This document shows, piece after piece, positions 47,130 to 58,473 of a stretch of DNA of 64,000 bases. Source of the stretch: Platerodrilus igneus. Its lineage: Eukaryota > Arthropoda > Insecta > Coleoptera > Lycidae. A model generated the notes under the pieces. It ran no database searches, was not told the origin of the DNA, and was given only the letters and a program-made list of their open reading frames with translations. The stretch is taken from assembly GCA_036346225.1 (NCBI GenBank), contig JARFIW010000453.1, forward strand, positions 8,680,001 through 8,744,000. The letters run 5' to 3'. Both the position numbers and the translations under genes were made by a program. How positions within the stretch are numbered: position 1 is the stretch's first letter; each line of letters starts with the position of its first letter.

Positions 47130-47410
47130 TGCTCCACCCGAATGTACCACATTAGCCAGAAAACGAGTTTTTTAACCTGGAAAATTTGAATTTTGCCAAA
47201 TTATTGCTGTTCCAAGCAAGATGGGGAGCCTTAACGTGCGTTACAACGCCCACATACAGGACCTACATTTTACCTCTCATCCGAGTGAATGCATTTTTTT
47301 GTGTGCAAAATGATCGCCTAACGTTTTCAAGCGAATCGTCTCAGGATTCGAACCCGGGACCCCAGGTTTAGTAGTCACACACATACCAACTCAGCCACGG
47401 AGTCGCCTGC
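47130..47410 (-). mobile_element. tRNA-headed SINE
   Basis: On the minus strand a tRNA-like head starts near 47406 (GCGACTCCGTGGCTGAGTTG). The A box TGGCTGAGTTGG (47386-47397) and B box GGTTCGAATCC (47344-47354) match the Pol III consensus exactly. About 200 bp of non-tRNA body follow, ending near 47130 in a TGGAGCATTGGAAAAAAT-type tail. The cloverleaf is only partly foldable, as is usual for SINE heads. A 3' fragment of the same family is at 29514-29545. Coding frames over this stretch are accidental. Confidence 0.75.
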
Positions 47411-48146
47411 ATTATTTTAACAACAAAATCAACGAAGAATTAATAAACTTATTAATTTTTTTAGCGTACAAAAACTGAGGACGTAACTTACTTTTAGCCC
47501 ATTGTGTCTATATCTTTAATATGAAAGAACTGAAATAGTTAGGTTGTAGTCTTAGTATGATGTCTTCCAGGATACCTGGAAATGCTTTGCAAAAAGACCT
47601 GTTTCAAAAAACCCCGAATGGCGGGTACTATGGGTGCCCCGCCGGTAATTTTTGAAACTCGTCGCCGCTGTTAATGAGTAGCCTAAAATATTGATTATTA
47701 CTAGTGTAATAGTGATTATCTGCATTTGTATGGCGCATATCATTGTATGACGTATTACAGATAAGTATATAACTACAATATTTGTTTATTTCTTGATCAG
47801 CGGCGCTACATGTCTGTAACAGGTGTTGGTTTAACCTTGACGTTGCGATTGTATTTACTACGCAGTGCCGCATATTTTGTATGTAACTGTACCTTGGTTG
47901 ATTTGTTTATCAAGATTATAATAAACCTGCATGAACTAAACTACGAGTTGTTCTTACTTTTTTAGGCAGAAACAGAAAAACTGCAAAAATTCACAAATCT
48001 AAGGGTGGTCGACAAGGCGGACCTACGTCATAAAGACGGGCACACACTTCCAACATACGCGTGCAACGGTATATTGTATCGTATCTCCGTCGCACAACAG
48101 CAACCTTTGTGTGGACGTGAAGGCGGAACACCGACGCGAGTTACGT
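47411..48146. other. Unassigned sequence
   Basis: On the minus strand GCGGCGACGAGTTTC (near 47675) resembles leader sequence after a retrotransposon LTR, but no LTR ends can be defined. The reverse frames at 47552-47873 have no recognisable motif. From 48005 a 82-codon forward frame runs into the dispersed repeat and is not convincing. Confidence 0.3.
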
Positions 48147-48665
48147 TTCGGGCCTTGGGAGCTGCCTTTTTAAAAGGTCTTCTTCCGAAACTTTTTGTAA
48201 CAATTTATTTATTAAACAGAAATTACAATTGGAATTTTGACAAACAATATTGAATTATTCTAAGTCAAAATTTAATAATAATTGAGTTTAAATTAGGGCG
48301 AGTAGCCTAAACAACCAACAATGTAAAAGCTGAAATACTCAATTTTTGTCCCTGCCCCTCACATGTGGGAACTTGCGGAGCTCATGTCTGCTTATTTCAT
48401 TTTTCTATTTATTATACAATGTAACAATCTTAATTTCTAATTATTGCGGTTTCTTAACCGTCTGTAACGTGCACCTGCAGTACCACTTACGCTGGAATAC
48501 AATGTATTCACATTCGTTCTTTCTTGCTTGTGAACTTTCAATAACCTTTTCCTATTTATCCTTGAATTTACAATGTTGCATCTGACTTAAGTTATAATTT
48601 CCTAATAATTTTATTTGATTGTACATATATAGATTGGGGAATACGTAACTTGCGTATCAAAAAAC
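48147..48665 (+). repeat. Dispersed repeat, copy 2 (partner at 8816-9390)
   Basis: Collinear with 8816-9390, with TTAGGGCGAGTAGCCT (near 48292), CCTGCCCCTCACATG and GAGCTCATGTCTGCTTATTT. Diverged, with small indels. Confidence 0.7.
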
Positions 48666-49262
48666 GGCATGCAACTGAGTTATGCCGTATTCCATCCGTT
48701 GTTGGTAAATTTTAATCGCATCGAAGGATGTTGCTAGATGCGGTTACAAATAGTGTGCACGTGATTGTGTGATATTAATGCAGATATGTGCAGGTCGCGC
48801 AGTCCATAATTAATATCGTTTGTAAACGTTGACATTCATTATTTTGCTATGAAGTGAAACGAACAAAATACCTACCGTTCAATTTATTGATATTTCTCAA
48901 AATAATCCAATTCTGTCGAATTTAGAATATTGTCAGCATTATAATAGAATTAACGTGCGCGCTGCTTAAGGAGTTATAGAAAAAGAAATTTGTTTTACAG
49001 CTAATGAATTTAAAAAAAGTGAATGGCAGGTGAAAAGATACAATAAAATTTCTTAGGAACAGGAAAAGGCACGTCGTGCTGCACGTAAGATGTGTAGGTC
49101 AAGAAGAAAAGAACGGCATTTGTAACGAAATGTTCGCCCGAATTACGATAATAGACAAAAGAATGAAAAAATATTAATGCCACACTAACACAGACGGAGA
49201 TTTGCGACAAAGAACGAATCAATAGAGCACTCCATCCAATTCGCTCTAAAAAAATTATTAGC

Positions 49263-49264
<2 letters not shown>
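48666..49264. other. AT-rich sequence, nothing recognised
   Basis: No supported feature before the (TA)n tract. The long reverse frame across the tract is an Ile-Tyr artefact. Confidence 0.4.

Positions 49265-49305
<41 letters not shown>
49265..49305. repeat. (TA)n microsatellite
   Basis: TA tract of 41 bp at the left edge of LTR-like copy 3. Confidence 0.95.
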
Positions 49306-49307
<2 letters not shown>

Positions 49308-50160
49308 CTATAATTATAGGGTAGTTTAGGGGTAGGATAAGTCATAGTGGTCGTAGAATAAATAAATGCAACTTCCAGTTTAACAAAACTACATAATTCC
49401 AAATATTGTAAGAGCAAATCGGTCACTACTTGTTAATTGAGAGCACACTGTATATAAAATACATGGGATTAAATGCATAAGAACATAGAAATATTCAAAA
49501 GTAGTTTAAAAGTTAAGATAAGATTTGAAAACGCAACAAAATGCATCAAAATTAAATCAACGAGAAACCTATATGAATTGGCATTACAAATACTTAACAA
49601 TTGAGTTAAAAATATCATCGTACACGCAATCTAAATTCTGCATTATTAGAAAATCGTACGTGACAGGAAGAATTCACATTTGTTCAAAAATCCAATATTA
49701 TGTAGAAATAAACAAGCACCAGATTATTCAGTTAAGGTAATAATAAATAACAAACATTTAAATACGTGACTTAATAAAAGGAAACTGTTGGAATTTCTTA
49801 AATAATACCATATGTGAGAGTATTTCGTGACGGGCCAAGCATGCATTTGAATATGTGTACTAAATAATTGGTGAAAATCCCAAAGTATACAAGATAAAGT
49901 TAAAAGTGTCGTCCCAGCACATGAATGAACCAATGAAAAGCAGGTGGAGGTACGGCTTTAAATACGATAATGATGAAACGACGGTTTAGTATACATTCAA
50001 ACTGGGCTACGACTATGTTCGAAAGTACTAATAAATTACGTAACCAGTGAAACAAAAATTAAAGTGAAATCATTTTGAAAAGTGTAGGAATTTGTGCAAC
50101 GAATAAACCGATCTATTATAGACGTAATAACGACTTAATTAAAAATCCATTTCGAACATT

Positions 50161-50470
50161 AATAAAACAGGGTTTTTAATAATGGTATTTTAACACTGAT
50201 ATTTAATTTGGATTTTAATACTGGTATTTAAATTGGATTTTAAATTATTTTAATACCGATATGGAAAATGTTTTAATACCGAGATTGAAATTATCTTAAA
50301 TACCTACATTTAAATGAGATTTTAATATCTACATCAAAGTTGTTCTCACACCGATATTTAAAATTGGATTCTAATACCTACATGTAATTTCGATCTGGAT
50401 TGTAATTTTGGTTTTGATGTAGACTTCGAAATTCGACTCTCAATTTGGACATATTCAGACTTGGCATGAA
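50161..50470 (+). repeat. AATAAA signal followed by divergent tandem array
   Basis: AATAAAACAGGG at 50161-50172, 204 bp after the TATA-like box, is followed by loosely repeated TTTTAATACTGGTATTTAA-type units of variable length. Confidence 0.65.
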
Positions 50471-50889
50471 AAACTCTTGGGGATGCAGATCGCAGGCTAG
50501 GAAAGAACTACAGAACCATTTCAGGTTAGCAACCTTGATACAATTTATTATTGAACACTGTTGTTAAATCAATATTTATCATTTTTGTATCTGTAAGAGT
50601 CAACAAAACATAGTATGTTTATTTAACAATTTATGACAAAGGGAATAGGGATCTTGCAACGTTCAAAAGTCTTTAAATATTAGTTAAAAGACAGTTTTGC
50701 TGGCTTCAAAAATTATAAATCTGGTATATGTAAATATTCTGAATAGGGGAAAATTTTGAGAGTTGTAAATATTTAATCATTATATTGTGTATTGTAGAAT
50801 TGCTTTATTTAATTAAATCAGCTAGTCGGGGCAAAAACCATAACTTAACATTCCACATCATAGGTGCTTGATTATTAGGGGTAAATTTC

Positions 50890-51037
50890 ACAACAAAATT
50901 TATGACGGCCCAACGCTGGGATTAATATCACAGAATTTTATGACATGCCAAATCGTGGGGCCTAATATAAAGAGAATATCACAGCATTTTATGACGCCCA
51001 TCGTAGGGGCTCGTTGATCCTAAATCTAATATCACTG

Positions 51038-51039
<2 letters not shown>
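50890..51039 (+). repeat. Three primer-binding-site-like modules
   Basis: Modules with GACGGCCCAACGCTGGG, GACATGCCAAATCGTGGGGC and GACGCCCATCGTAGGGGCTC. Each is preceded by a CACAGCA- or CACAGAA-type word plus TTTTAT. They are diverged from each other, so the duplication is not recent. Confidence 0.6.
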
Positions 51040-51084
<45 letters not shown>

Positions 51085-51088
51085 ATAA
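51040..51088. repeat. (TA)n microsatellite
   Basis: TA tract with one TT interruption. Confidence 0.95.
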
Positions 51089-52215
51089 TCGTGTAATTAG
51101 CAGCTAATTGTAAATACATAACGTCATACATCAAGCTTGGGGTTACAGTAACAACTTATTAGAAAATCAAGTTAGGCAATTTATATATTTTAAATAATTA
51201 ATTTAGAGCTTAGTCAACGTATATTAGTGTAAGGTTAATTTAATTTTAGTTATATTTATTTAGGAATGACGTAGCATAATATTTATTGTAAAATATGGCA
51301 ATATTAATTAGAAACAAAGAGGTAAAAATACCTTTTTTCATTTTTATTTATTATAGCATACGAAAACATAAAAGCTTTGCATATTCGTTAAAATAGGATT
51401 ATTATTTTTAATGGTAAAACCAGAAATCGTTTCAAAGCATCGTAAAAGGGGGAGATATTTTAAGATGACACGTACTATAAAAAAGCTTTAATAGGTTACA
51501 AGAAGGAAAAGACCGTTGGGAGTTAGCGTAGTCAATATACAACGAGGGCAGAACAGAAAACACATAAGAAAGACGAAGAAGCGGTATGTTTGTTAAGATA
51601 TCGAGTTTTAATTATAAAGCTAGTATGGGAGGGAGCTAGAAACATCTGTCATGGAGGAACAAGAACGGAGCAGAAACGTATTAACACGAGTGAGAAGCAG
51701 AGATTTAATTATGGATATAGTATAGGAGGTAAACGACGAACAAACTTATTTTAGAGGGTGAAACAAAATAAATAATTTCTAGGAATATTAGAAGCAGACG
51801 CGCATCGATTGAAAGCAAAGGAAAGGAATTGCGCGAGACGATTAAACGATGCAGGTATACGTGCGACAAGTTTGTATTAGGTAGGGCAAATATTCAGCTG
51901 GTGGAAACATATGTGTAAAATGGGGTTTTATGAACAAGGTAGATAAAAGATGTTTGTTTGAGTTTGAAGGCGTGAAAGTAGTGGGAATTGTCTTGGCGGT
52001 TGAGGGTAATTTTGCGAAATTGAAGTGGCAGTTGGTGGTTATAAATATTTTACCAGGTATTTTAACAAGTTGGTTATCATAAGCTTTTCGCGAGAATATT
52101 GAGTCGGTTAAGAAAACAGTTTTAAGAAATGAAAAATGGTTGCTGCTTTCACGCGGAATAATTCTTGTACGTTAACATTTCTACGTGCGAATTAGAAAAT
52201 ACAGAAGGTGTAGCA
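51089..52215 (+). mobile_element. Segment between (TA)n tracts, possible diverged LTR-like element
   Basis: It ends GTGTAGCAATGGC against the next (TA)n tract, a weak version of the family terminus. A TTATAAATATTTTACC word near 52042 could be its TATA box. The start does not match the family. No coding frame. Confidence 0.3.
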
Positions 52216-52219
52216 ATGG

Positions 52220-52220
<1 letters not shown>

Positions 52221-52259
<39 letters not shown>
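52221..52259. repeat. (TA)n microsatellite
   Basis: TA tract of 39 bp. Confidence 0.95.
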
Positions 52260-52262
<3 letters not shown>

Positions 52263-53348
52263 TTTCAAAGGGGGTGGTACTTTCTTAATTCTTAGTCAGT
52301 CTTTCGCGCTTCATCAAATTACTTTTAGTGAAATTGCTCATAAGTTAGTATAATGACAAGTAAGGTTTATTAAAAAGCGAATAAGGCAGTTTATACGAAG
52401 AGTAAATTTTGTATTTAAGTACAAACGATTAATTATTGTGGCTTTGGAATGCACAAAATTTAGTAAAATTTGCAAGTATTTGATGTTGAAGGGTGCGATT
52501 TTTGGTTAATTTATTTGGGAATACGAAGAGTAAATTTTGGAAATTGGATTCCCATGGTTGTATTATAAATGAAGAGATTTTGGAGTAGCACCAGGTATAA
52601 AATGATAATGATTCAACAGGGGAGCTGTTTTGTGGACTAGTGCCATACTAGATGGCATCATCTTCAAGAGCTGGTTGGCGGATTATGGTTGGAGATGGTT
52701 ACCAGGTATGCAATTGTATAAACACATTGTGTGGTGAATATTTTCTATGGTTTTCTTGATTTTTTGTGCTTTGGGACTTTAGATGAAAATGAAATTTATT
52801 TAGGTAGTCAAGCATAATTTATGTACTCATAACAAGGCTATGTTGTAAAGTATAGGGGGCTTTTTTTATTTTTGTAGTGCGGTAAATGTGCACGCACATT
52901 TAAAGAGTTTTACTATGAGCTCATGATAAGACAACGAGGTTAACGTGAGGTATGAGGAACGCCCTCTTACTTTCATAAAATATTTGTTTAAACAAGGTTA
53001 TTGAATTAAATTACGTTTAAAAATGAAATTGTTAACATTACTAATGATACAAGTGTACATAAGGAAAGGTATTTTAAAATTGTAATATTTATTGCATGTA
53101 AATAAAGTGTATTTTGTGAATTGCGTTATTTTGAGTGTGTGATTGTAAGGTGTCAATTTCTATTAGGTTTCAGCATGTAGGCATTGAGCGGAAGTTTTTA
53201 GATTCAGCATTCACACGTAAGCGTCTGTGTTGGTTTTAAAAGGTTTTTGGGGATTCAGGAATTTTGAGAGAAGCAGCCGAGGTAAACCTTACAAGTATTT
53301 TGACGACCCAATAGGTGGGGCACGATTTTCAAAGGTAACCTCACAGTA
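52260..53348 (+). mobile_element. LTR-like element, 3' part or short copy
   Basis: It ends AACCTCACAGTA (53337-53348), preceded by a module TGACGACCCAATAGGTGGGG (53301-53320) of the primer-binding-site type and by GAGAAGCAGCCGAGG (53269-53283), which matches GAGGAGCAGCCGAGG of the B copies. AATAAAG occurs at about 53100. The 5' part is not alignable by eye. Confidence 0.5.
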
Positions 53349-53349
53349 G

Positions 53350-53351
<2 letters not shown>

Positions 53352-53388
<37 letters not shown>
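53352..53388. repeat. (TA)n microsatellite
   Basis: TA tract of about 36 bp between CACAGTA and TGCTGTGA termini. Confidence 0.95.
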
Positions 53389-53389
<1 letters not shown>

Positions 53390-55290
53390 GCTGTGATAAG
53401 GGGTTGTTTAAGGGTGCACGTTATAGTAAAGGTCGTTCAGGAATGAGTAATTAGAATAGGCAGCAGAAAACTGCACTTATTTAAGGAAATAATTAAGAAA
53501 TAGACATAGTTTGTAGATAGTAAGTAGTCAACACCCTGTATATAAAGTAGAAATAGTTTTTGGGCGACACAGGTAAACATTGGAAGACGCATAGTTGGCG
53601 TAGGAATGAGAAATACATGTATTAAGTAGATAGTAAATATTAAATACCCTGTAGATAAAGTTTAGTTAATTTAGGTAAAACAAATAAGGATATTTTTCAG
53701 TGGAAGCACGCGTATATTTAGAAATAAATGATAAAGTGTAATTAGACACGCATTAAGAAAAGAGTTCCAGACGATTAAATTAATACGGATATAGAAAGAG
53801 AGTTTCAGGTAGTTAATATAAATGCGTACAAATATCTAACCATTTTTGATAAGAGAAATGAGTAAAAATTGCGTGAATCGCATGTAAACATGAAAATTTA
53901 AAGTCGAGTTGCATCAGTTGTTTATGGAAAAGCAAGTAATCTATCAAAATACAGCATGTTGATAACGAAAGACAGCTGCGGGCAGGTTGTGATTATGGGG
54001 AATCGTGGAGCATTACATCAGAAACTGCTCTAAATGAAATTATTTGATTAGTCAGAAACAAGCGACGAGTTCTAGACCATACCCACGGATGGAGTGGGAA
54101 TTCGAGAATATATTAGCAAGCACCATGATAAGAAAGTCAGTTTTGAACTCAACGAAGGCCGAAGTGCGTTGCCATTAAAACAAAGTAATACGTAATAATT
54201 ATAAAAGTGAAATAAAATGAGTGCGAATATGAAGATTATAATTGCCGTTTAAACGGTTTCGAGGTCTGAGGGAAATAGACTATGATTCTGATGTTAAGGG
54301 AAAAATACAGTAATACAATTTAGATGTCCAAGGGAAAAGAAGAATAATACAATTTTGAAGTACAGGGGTGAAACAAACTACAATTTTAAGTCTGGGGCAA
54401 GAATGATAAAAGTCTAAGTTTGAAGAATTGAAATAAATTGGGGTGTATAATTTAATAGTGGTGGTCCATAGTATAATGGCAATAATTTGAATGGAATCCA
54501 GAATTGGGGAATATCATTTTTATTGGAAGCGTCGATGTGAAAAAGATAAAACCAGTTCAGATTTTTAGTTATAAGACATTTGTTTTTCTACATAAATTTT
54601 TATTTGATTTTTAATATTGAATTTGCTAAATATGATATGCTTGTGAAAAAGTCAACAAAAGAGGTTGCATACGTATAGAATGAGTAATATGATAACAGGT
54701 TTAGAATATTCTACACTTTGTTGGTAAAGATAATAAGTTTTCTTTGGTGACTTTGGGTTTTTGAGTACATAGTAGATGGTTGTTAATAAATGAAATTTAT
54801 AAGGTTAACTAATTGAAAATGTATTACAAATAATTTCAAAAGCTGTACATAACACATTGGTTTCATTATATAAAATTGAAATTTACTGAATTTTATAATT
54901 CCAAATAAATGCTAGCCGAGGTCATAAGATTTAAATAGTACAAAGAGGAGCCACAAGTTGAATAGGAAATTGATAACCCGCAAGGCGGTAACGTATCGAA
55001 TTTTGCCATTGGTAGATAAAGTTGTTTAAAGATAAAGTCCAGTTGATAGCAATATTAAGAAGACAGTCGGCGGAGGAGATAACTACAATTTATAGTGAAT
55101 ATTAAAATGGTGGTCCAATAATTTAGAGTACGTAGAAAATTAATAAGGCGCACAACGAAGGGGATCAAGAATTCCAGTTCATAGTAATAAAAATAACAGC
55201 CCAAAGTAGGGGTAAGAAAATTCCGCGAATAGTATAGCAATAAAGATAACAGCCCAACGTAGGGGCATGATAATTCCTCCAATAGCATAG

Positions 55291-55292
<2 letters not shown>
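53389..55292 (+). mobile_element. LTR-like element, subfamily A, diverged copy
   Basis: Starts TGCTGTGATAAGGGGTTGTT, a good match to the family terminus, and ends AATAGCATAGCA. Two modules, CAGCCCAAAGTAGGGG and CAGCCCAACGTAGGGG, lie at 55197-55267. An AATAAA word at about 54213 precedes a divergent array of about 55-bp units (54254-54420). The middle is too diverged to align by eye with copies 1-3. No coding region. Confidence 0.6.
54254..54420 (+). repeat. Divergent tandem array of about 55-bp units
   Basis: Three units sharing a CTGAGGGAAATAGACTA / AGGGAAAAGAAGAATAATAC / AGGGGTGAAACAAACTAC pattern, just after AATAAA, as in the other copies. Confidence 0.55.

Positions 55293-55330
<38 letters not shown>
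55293..55330. repeat. (TA)n microsatellite
   Basis: TA tract of about 38 bp. Confidence 0.95.
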
Positions 55331-55332
<2 letters not shown>

Positions 55333-55356
55333 CTGTGAGGTTACCTTTGAAAATCG
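55331..55356 (-). repeat. 26-bp LTR-like terminus, inverted copy of 53323-53348
   Basis: TACTGTGAGGTTACCTTTGA plus AAATCG is the exact reverse complement of the last 26 bp of the element ending at 53348. Only the terminus is present before unrelated sequence starts. Confidence 0.85.
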
Positions 55357-55869
55357 TATATATATATATAAATATTTTAGGTAGTTAATTACACAAGGTA
55401 AGTTGATAAATACTAACGTATTATAGTGAATAAGATGAAATAATAACTTAGACTTTTATGCAAAGCCCAAATTATCATTTCAAATCGAGCTAGTAATTGA
55501 AAAAAGGAAAATATAAGGTCTTGGATAGGACTTGAACCTGTATTCTGGTTTTGCCGTAATTTTGAGCGTAGCTTCCTGTCTATAACTGACATAAGTCGAA
55601 AATTGACAATGTCAGATATGATTGACAAAAATGCCGAACGTAATTGAAAGTTAGGTTGAAGTATCGTCGTGTACACGATTTAAATTTGTAAATTTCCTAA
55701 TTGTGTCATCGGTCTCGGTGGCATAATTGGTAAACGCATTGTTCCCGCAAAACCAGGATACAGGTTCAAGTCCTGTTCAAGACCTTATTTTACTTCTTTC
55801 AATTACTAGCTCGATTTGAAATGATCATTTGGGCTTTGCATAAAAGTCTAAGTTATTATTTCATCTTAT

Positions 55870-55873
<4 letters not shown>
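55357..55873. repeat. Foldback of tRNA-like units
   Basis: A permuted unit with a partial minus-strand tRNA-like part (55517-55557) is joined to an inverted unit with a full-length plus-strand one (55711-55784). Outer arms 55426-55520 and 55783-55872 are inverted copies. Both outer edges lead to TA-rich sequence. More diverged than the palindrome at 27-28 kb. Confidence 0.75.
55711..55784 (+). tRNA. tRNA-like sequence, copy 6
   Basis: A 74-nt relative of the 28065-28138 copy. The acceptor stem (with a mismatch and a G-T pair) and T-arm CAGGTTCAAGTCCTG fold. The D-stem and anticodon stem each carry a mismatch. Anticodon loop is CCCGCAA, again with C at position 33. Confidence 0.45.

Positions 55874-55915
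<42 letters not shown>
55874..55915. repeat. (TA)n microsatellite
   Basis: TA tract of about 42 bp, next to AAGTAAGATGTATCTGTAAA of the Penelope-like tail. Confidence 0.95.
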
Positions 55916-55919
<4 letters not shown>

Positions 55920-56339
55920 AAGATGTATCTGTAAACAAACTCTTATGAAAATAATAAGAGCCATTGACAAATACAAATCGGGCTGGTAGTTATATAGCCA
56001 TTAACAAAACATTAGCTTTATTAATTCATAGGGAGGAAACATCCACTGACCAATGGTTTCGGCTTGTTAGCCTCATTAGAGTGGACTGTTCCCAAGAACC
56101 CTATGAAGTAATCGAAGCTATTATAATGATATAATTTCGAAACAATCACTGTACTATGGCAAAAGTAAATAAAACCGCCATCAGGTGATAAAACACCAAC
56201 ACTACTAAAGTGTGGAAGTACAGAATTGAACCGAAACTACATAATAAATTTTAAAAATGACTATAAAAGTACGTTGGGCCTTTACAGATACATCTTACTT
56301 TATATTCAATTTTCTTATTGCGGACTGCAAATAACTTGT

Positions 56340-56344
<5 letters not shown>
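55916..56344 (-). mobile_element. Penelope-like element tail, inverted relative to 21.3-21.9 kb
   Basis: On the minus strand it matches 21600-21900: the word CACCTGATGGCGGTTTTATT, TTTGCCATAGTACAGTG, a hammerhead (56042-56085), and TTTACAGATACATCTTACTT before the (TA)n. That last word also occurs in forward orientation at 56281-56300, so the segment has inverted ends. No endonuclease part is present. Confidence 0.65.
56042..56085 (-). ncRNA. Hammerhead ribozyme copy with core mutation
   Basis: On the minus strand: stem I TCCACT, core CTAATGA (expected CUGAUGA; the essential G5 is A), stem II GGCT AACA AGCC, GAAA, stem III ACC ATT GGT, cleavage triplet GTC, then AGTGGA closing stem I. All three stems pair perfectly. 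The core change should abolish cleavage. Confidence 0.75.

Positions 56345-56385
<41 letters not shown>
56345..56385. repeat. (TA)n microsatellite
   Basis: TA tract of about 41 bp between the Penelope-like tail and the B-type LTR-like element. Confidence 0.95.
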
Positions 56386-56387
<2 letters not shown>

Positions 56388-57337
56388 CTCATATTTAGAT
56401 CAGGGTAAAAAATAAATAATCACATCAAATAATTTTAATCACCGTGTATAAGGAATTTTATTAGATAATACGCTTTATTAAAACACCGTGGAGAATAAAA
56501 ATTCATTCGTTTCAGTAAAAATAAGAGATTTAAAATCATGTACAAGACGCTTTGTATCAAAAGAAACAGTATTAAAAAGCTCCACGTGTAATTTAATTAT
56601 TCCGAGGAAAGAAACAAATGGAAATTACGTGCAAAATTTATATTAATTAACCCTATTTTAAGTAACCGGTATTAAACAAAGTGTACACATAATAATTAAT
56701 ATTTAACTTGTATTCGCTAAAAATGAAAGGATAGAAGTCAATTTTAATTGGAGTTAATTAAACCATTATTAATAATAAGCATAAAAGTCTGTGAAAATCC
56801 AAGATTATAAGACCAGAAAATAAAGCTCTGAGAATTAATATTATGTTTGAACACCTGCGTAGTTTAAATATCACGTACGGCGAAAATTTTGTAGATAACA
56901 AATGGTTTCAGAGAATCTTGTAGAAACCGTCGCATAATAGTTACGAGAAATGCTAAAGGTGGGTTATTTCACACTCCACATGGACTAAAATAATCGATAA
57001 TAAAGAATATCAATTTGCATCAATAAGAACAGGTTAGATATAGACAGATAATATGCGCAAGACCGAGACACATATAGTAAAAGGCGTAAGTAGAGCAACG
57101 TCATGGGGTTGCAATTGGTTGAAAGTAAAAGGCAAACTTGAGAGGTAAAAATAACAGTTCGGTATAAAAGTCAATTAGTTATTTCCAGACTTTGCGTGCC
57201 GTGTTGAAATTTCTGAGATTTAAATGGGGCGAGTACAAAATTCGTAAAAACCGACGCGCGGGCTACGGACTGGGAACAGAGCATGCGAAATTCTAGAAAC
57301 TGGCCGTTTTGAGGACTCGACCGACAGACAGGCTAAC

Positions 57338-57350
57338 CTCTATATATACC
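57338..57350 (+). promoter_or_regulatory. TATA box of LTR-like element B
   Basis: CTCTATATATACC lies about 245 bp before an AATAAA signal. The counterpart in the inverted copy is at 2408-2420. Confidence 0.45.
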
Positions 57351-58473
57351 CAGGGGAATATAAACAAGCTCTCTTAGATCTTCGATTTGATTGAACGCGT
57401 TATACAGTGCTTTTTAGTTTTCCGGTTTTAATATTAAATAATTTAAACAGTTTGCTCGAATATTATGTGATTTAAAACAGCTTGTTCTTTACGTGCTACA
57501 ATGAATGTACGTTAGTGCACTTAGAAAAGAAGATACAAGGTAATAAAGTTTAGTATCACTGTACCAATTGGTAAAATTTACTATGACAAATAAATACACA
57601 AAAGTAGGCAGTTTTGGCGTATCTTGGTGAAAGAAGTATGAATTTCTTTGTTATTTTTCGGGGGTATTAATACTTAAATGGTGCATAAACGTGTCTGGAT
57701 CCACGAAACAAGGGTCAGATATACACAGATTAGTTCCGGAAAAGCCCTGAAACAACTTTAAATAAATGGTGATGGAGAAAATTTTTAAAGCGTTGAGAAT
57801 CAGAAGCCGTAAATATAACCCAGTTGGAATGGTGTGATTAACAAAAGGGACGATGTACATTGAAGCTACGAGTGCAAGTAACCTTCAGGTAAATTATACT
57901 ATTTTGTTTGAACTTTGATATTTTTGTGTGTGTTGAATAACTTTATAATTGATTTACTCAAAATGGACAGTAGTGATATTGTACTAACAATAATATTTTA
58001 ATTTTAAGGTGAAATTTGCTTGTTTAAGTAGAAAGGGGTATTTAGTATTGATGTTCTGGATTATGATAAAAATATGGGTATGTCTTTGAGCTCAATTAGA
58101 CGAACCTGGTTAATTAACGTAAAGGGGTGGTAGATGCTCCCTTTGTACTCAGACTCAGGTCTGCATATATTGTTATAGTAATTAGTAGGCATTCTACAAG
58201 GACTTTAATTCTGGATGCACTTTAAAATGATAACAAACTTAATCTTGAAATTTTCTGATATTAAAATTTATGCTGAATATTAATTTTGAAATTTTAATGT
58301 ATTGTGAATATTGATGTAAATAGAGTTGACGTTGATGTTTGTGGTAGGAATGTGTTTGTTTTTTTTTATGTATGAGGATGAAAGCTATCTAGAGGAGCAG
58401 CCGAGGCGATCAACAGAAGAAAGTCAACGGACCAGTTAAGTTAATGAATAGCTTTTTGTAGGATTCTCAGCAT

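Larger units (their letters stand above)
49306..51039 (+). mobile_element. LTR-like element, subfamily A, copy 3
   Basis: Starts TACTATAATTATAGGGTAGT (first G mutated to A) and ends ATATCACTGCA. Collinear with copies 1 and 2 throughout: TTAGGGGTAGGATAAGTCAT, the CACTGTATATAAAATACATG region, a CCAAT box (49930), a TATA-like TTTAAATACG (49957), AATAAAACAGGG (50161) and the CTTTATTTAATTAAATCAGC region. It carries three primer-binding-site-like modules at the 3' end (50890-51039), the most of any copy. No coding region. Confidence 0.7.

Noticed and set aside
47552..47960. Minus-strand LTR followed by GCGGCGACGAG leader
   Set aside because: No paired LTR ends, TATA/AATAAA arrangement or target duplication could be defined.
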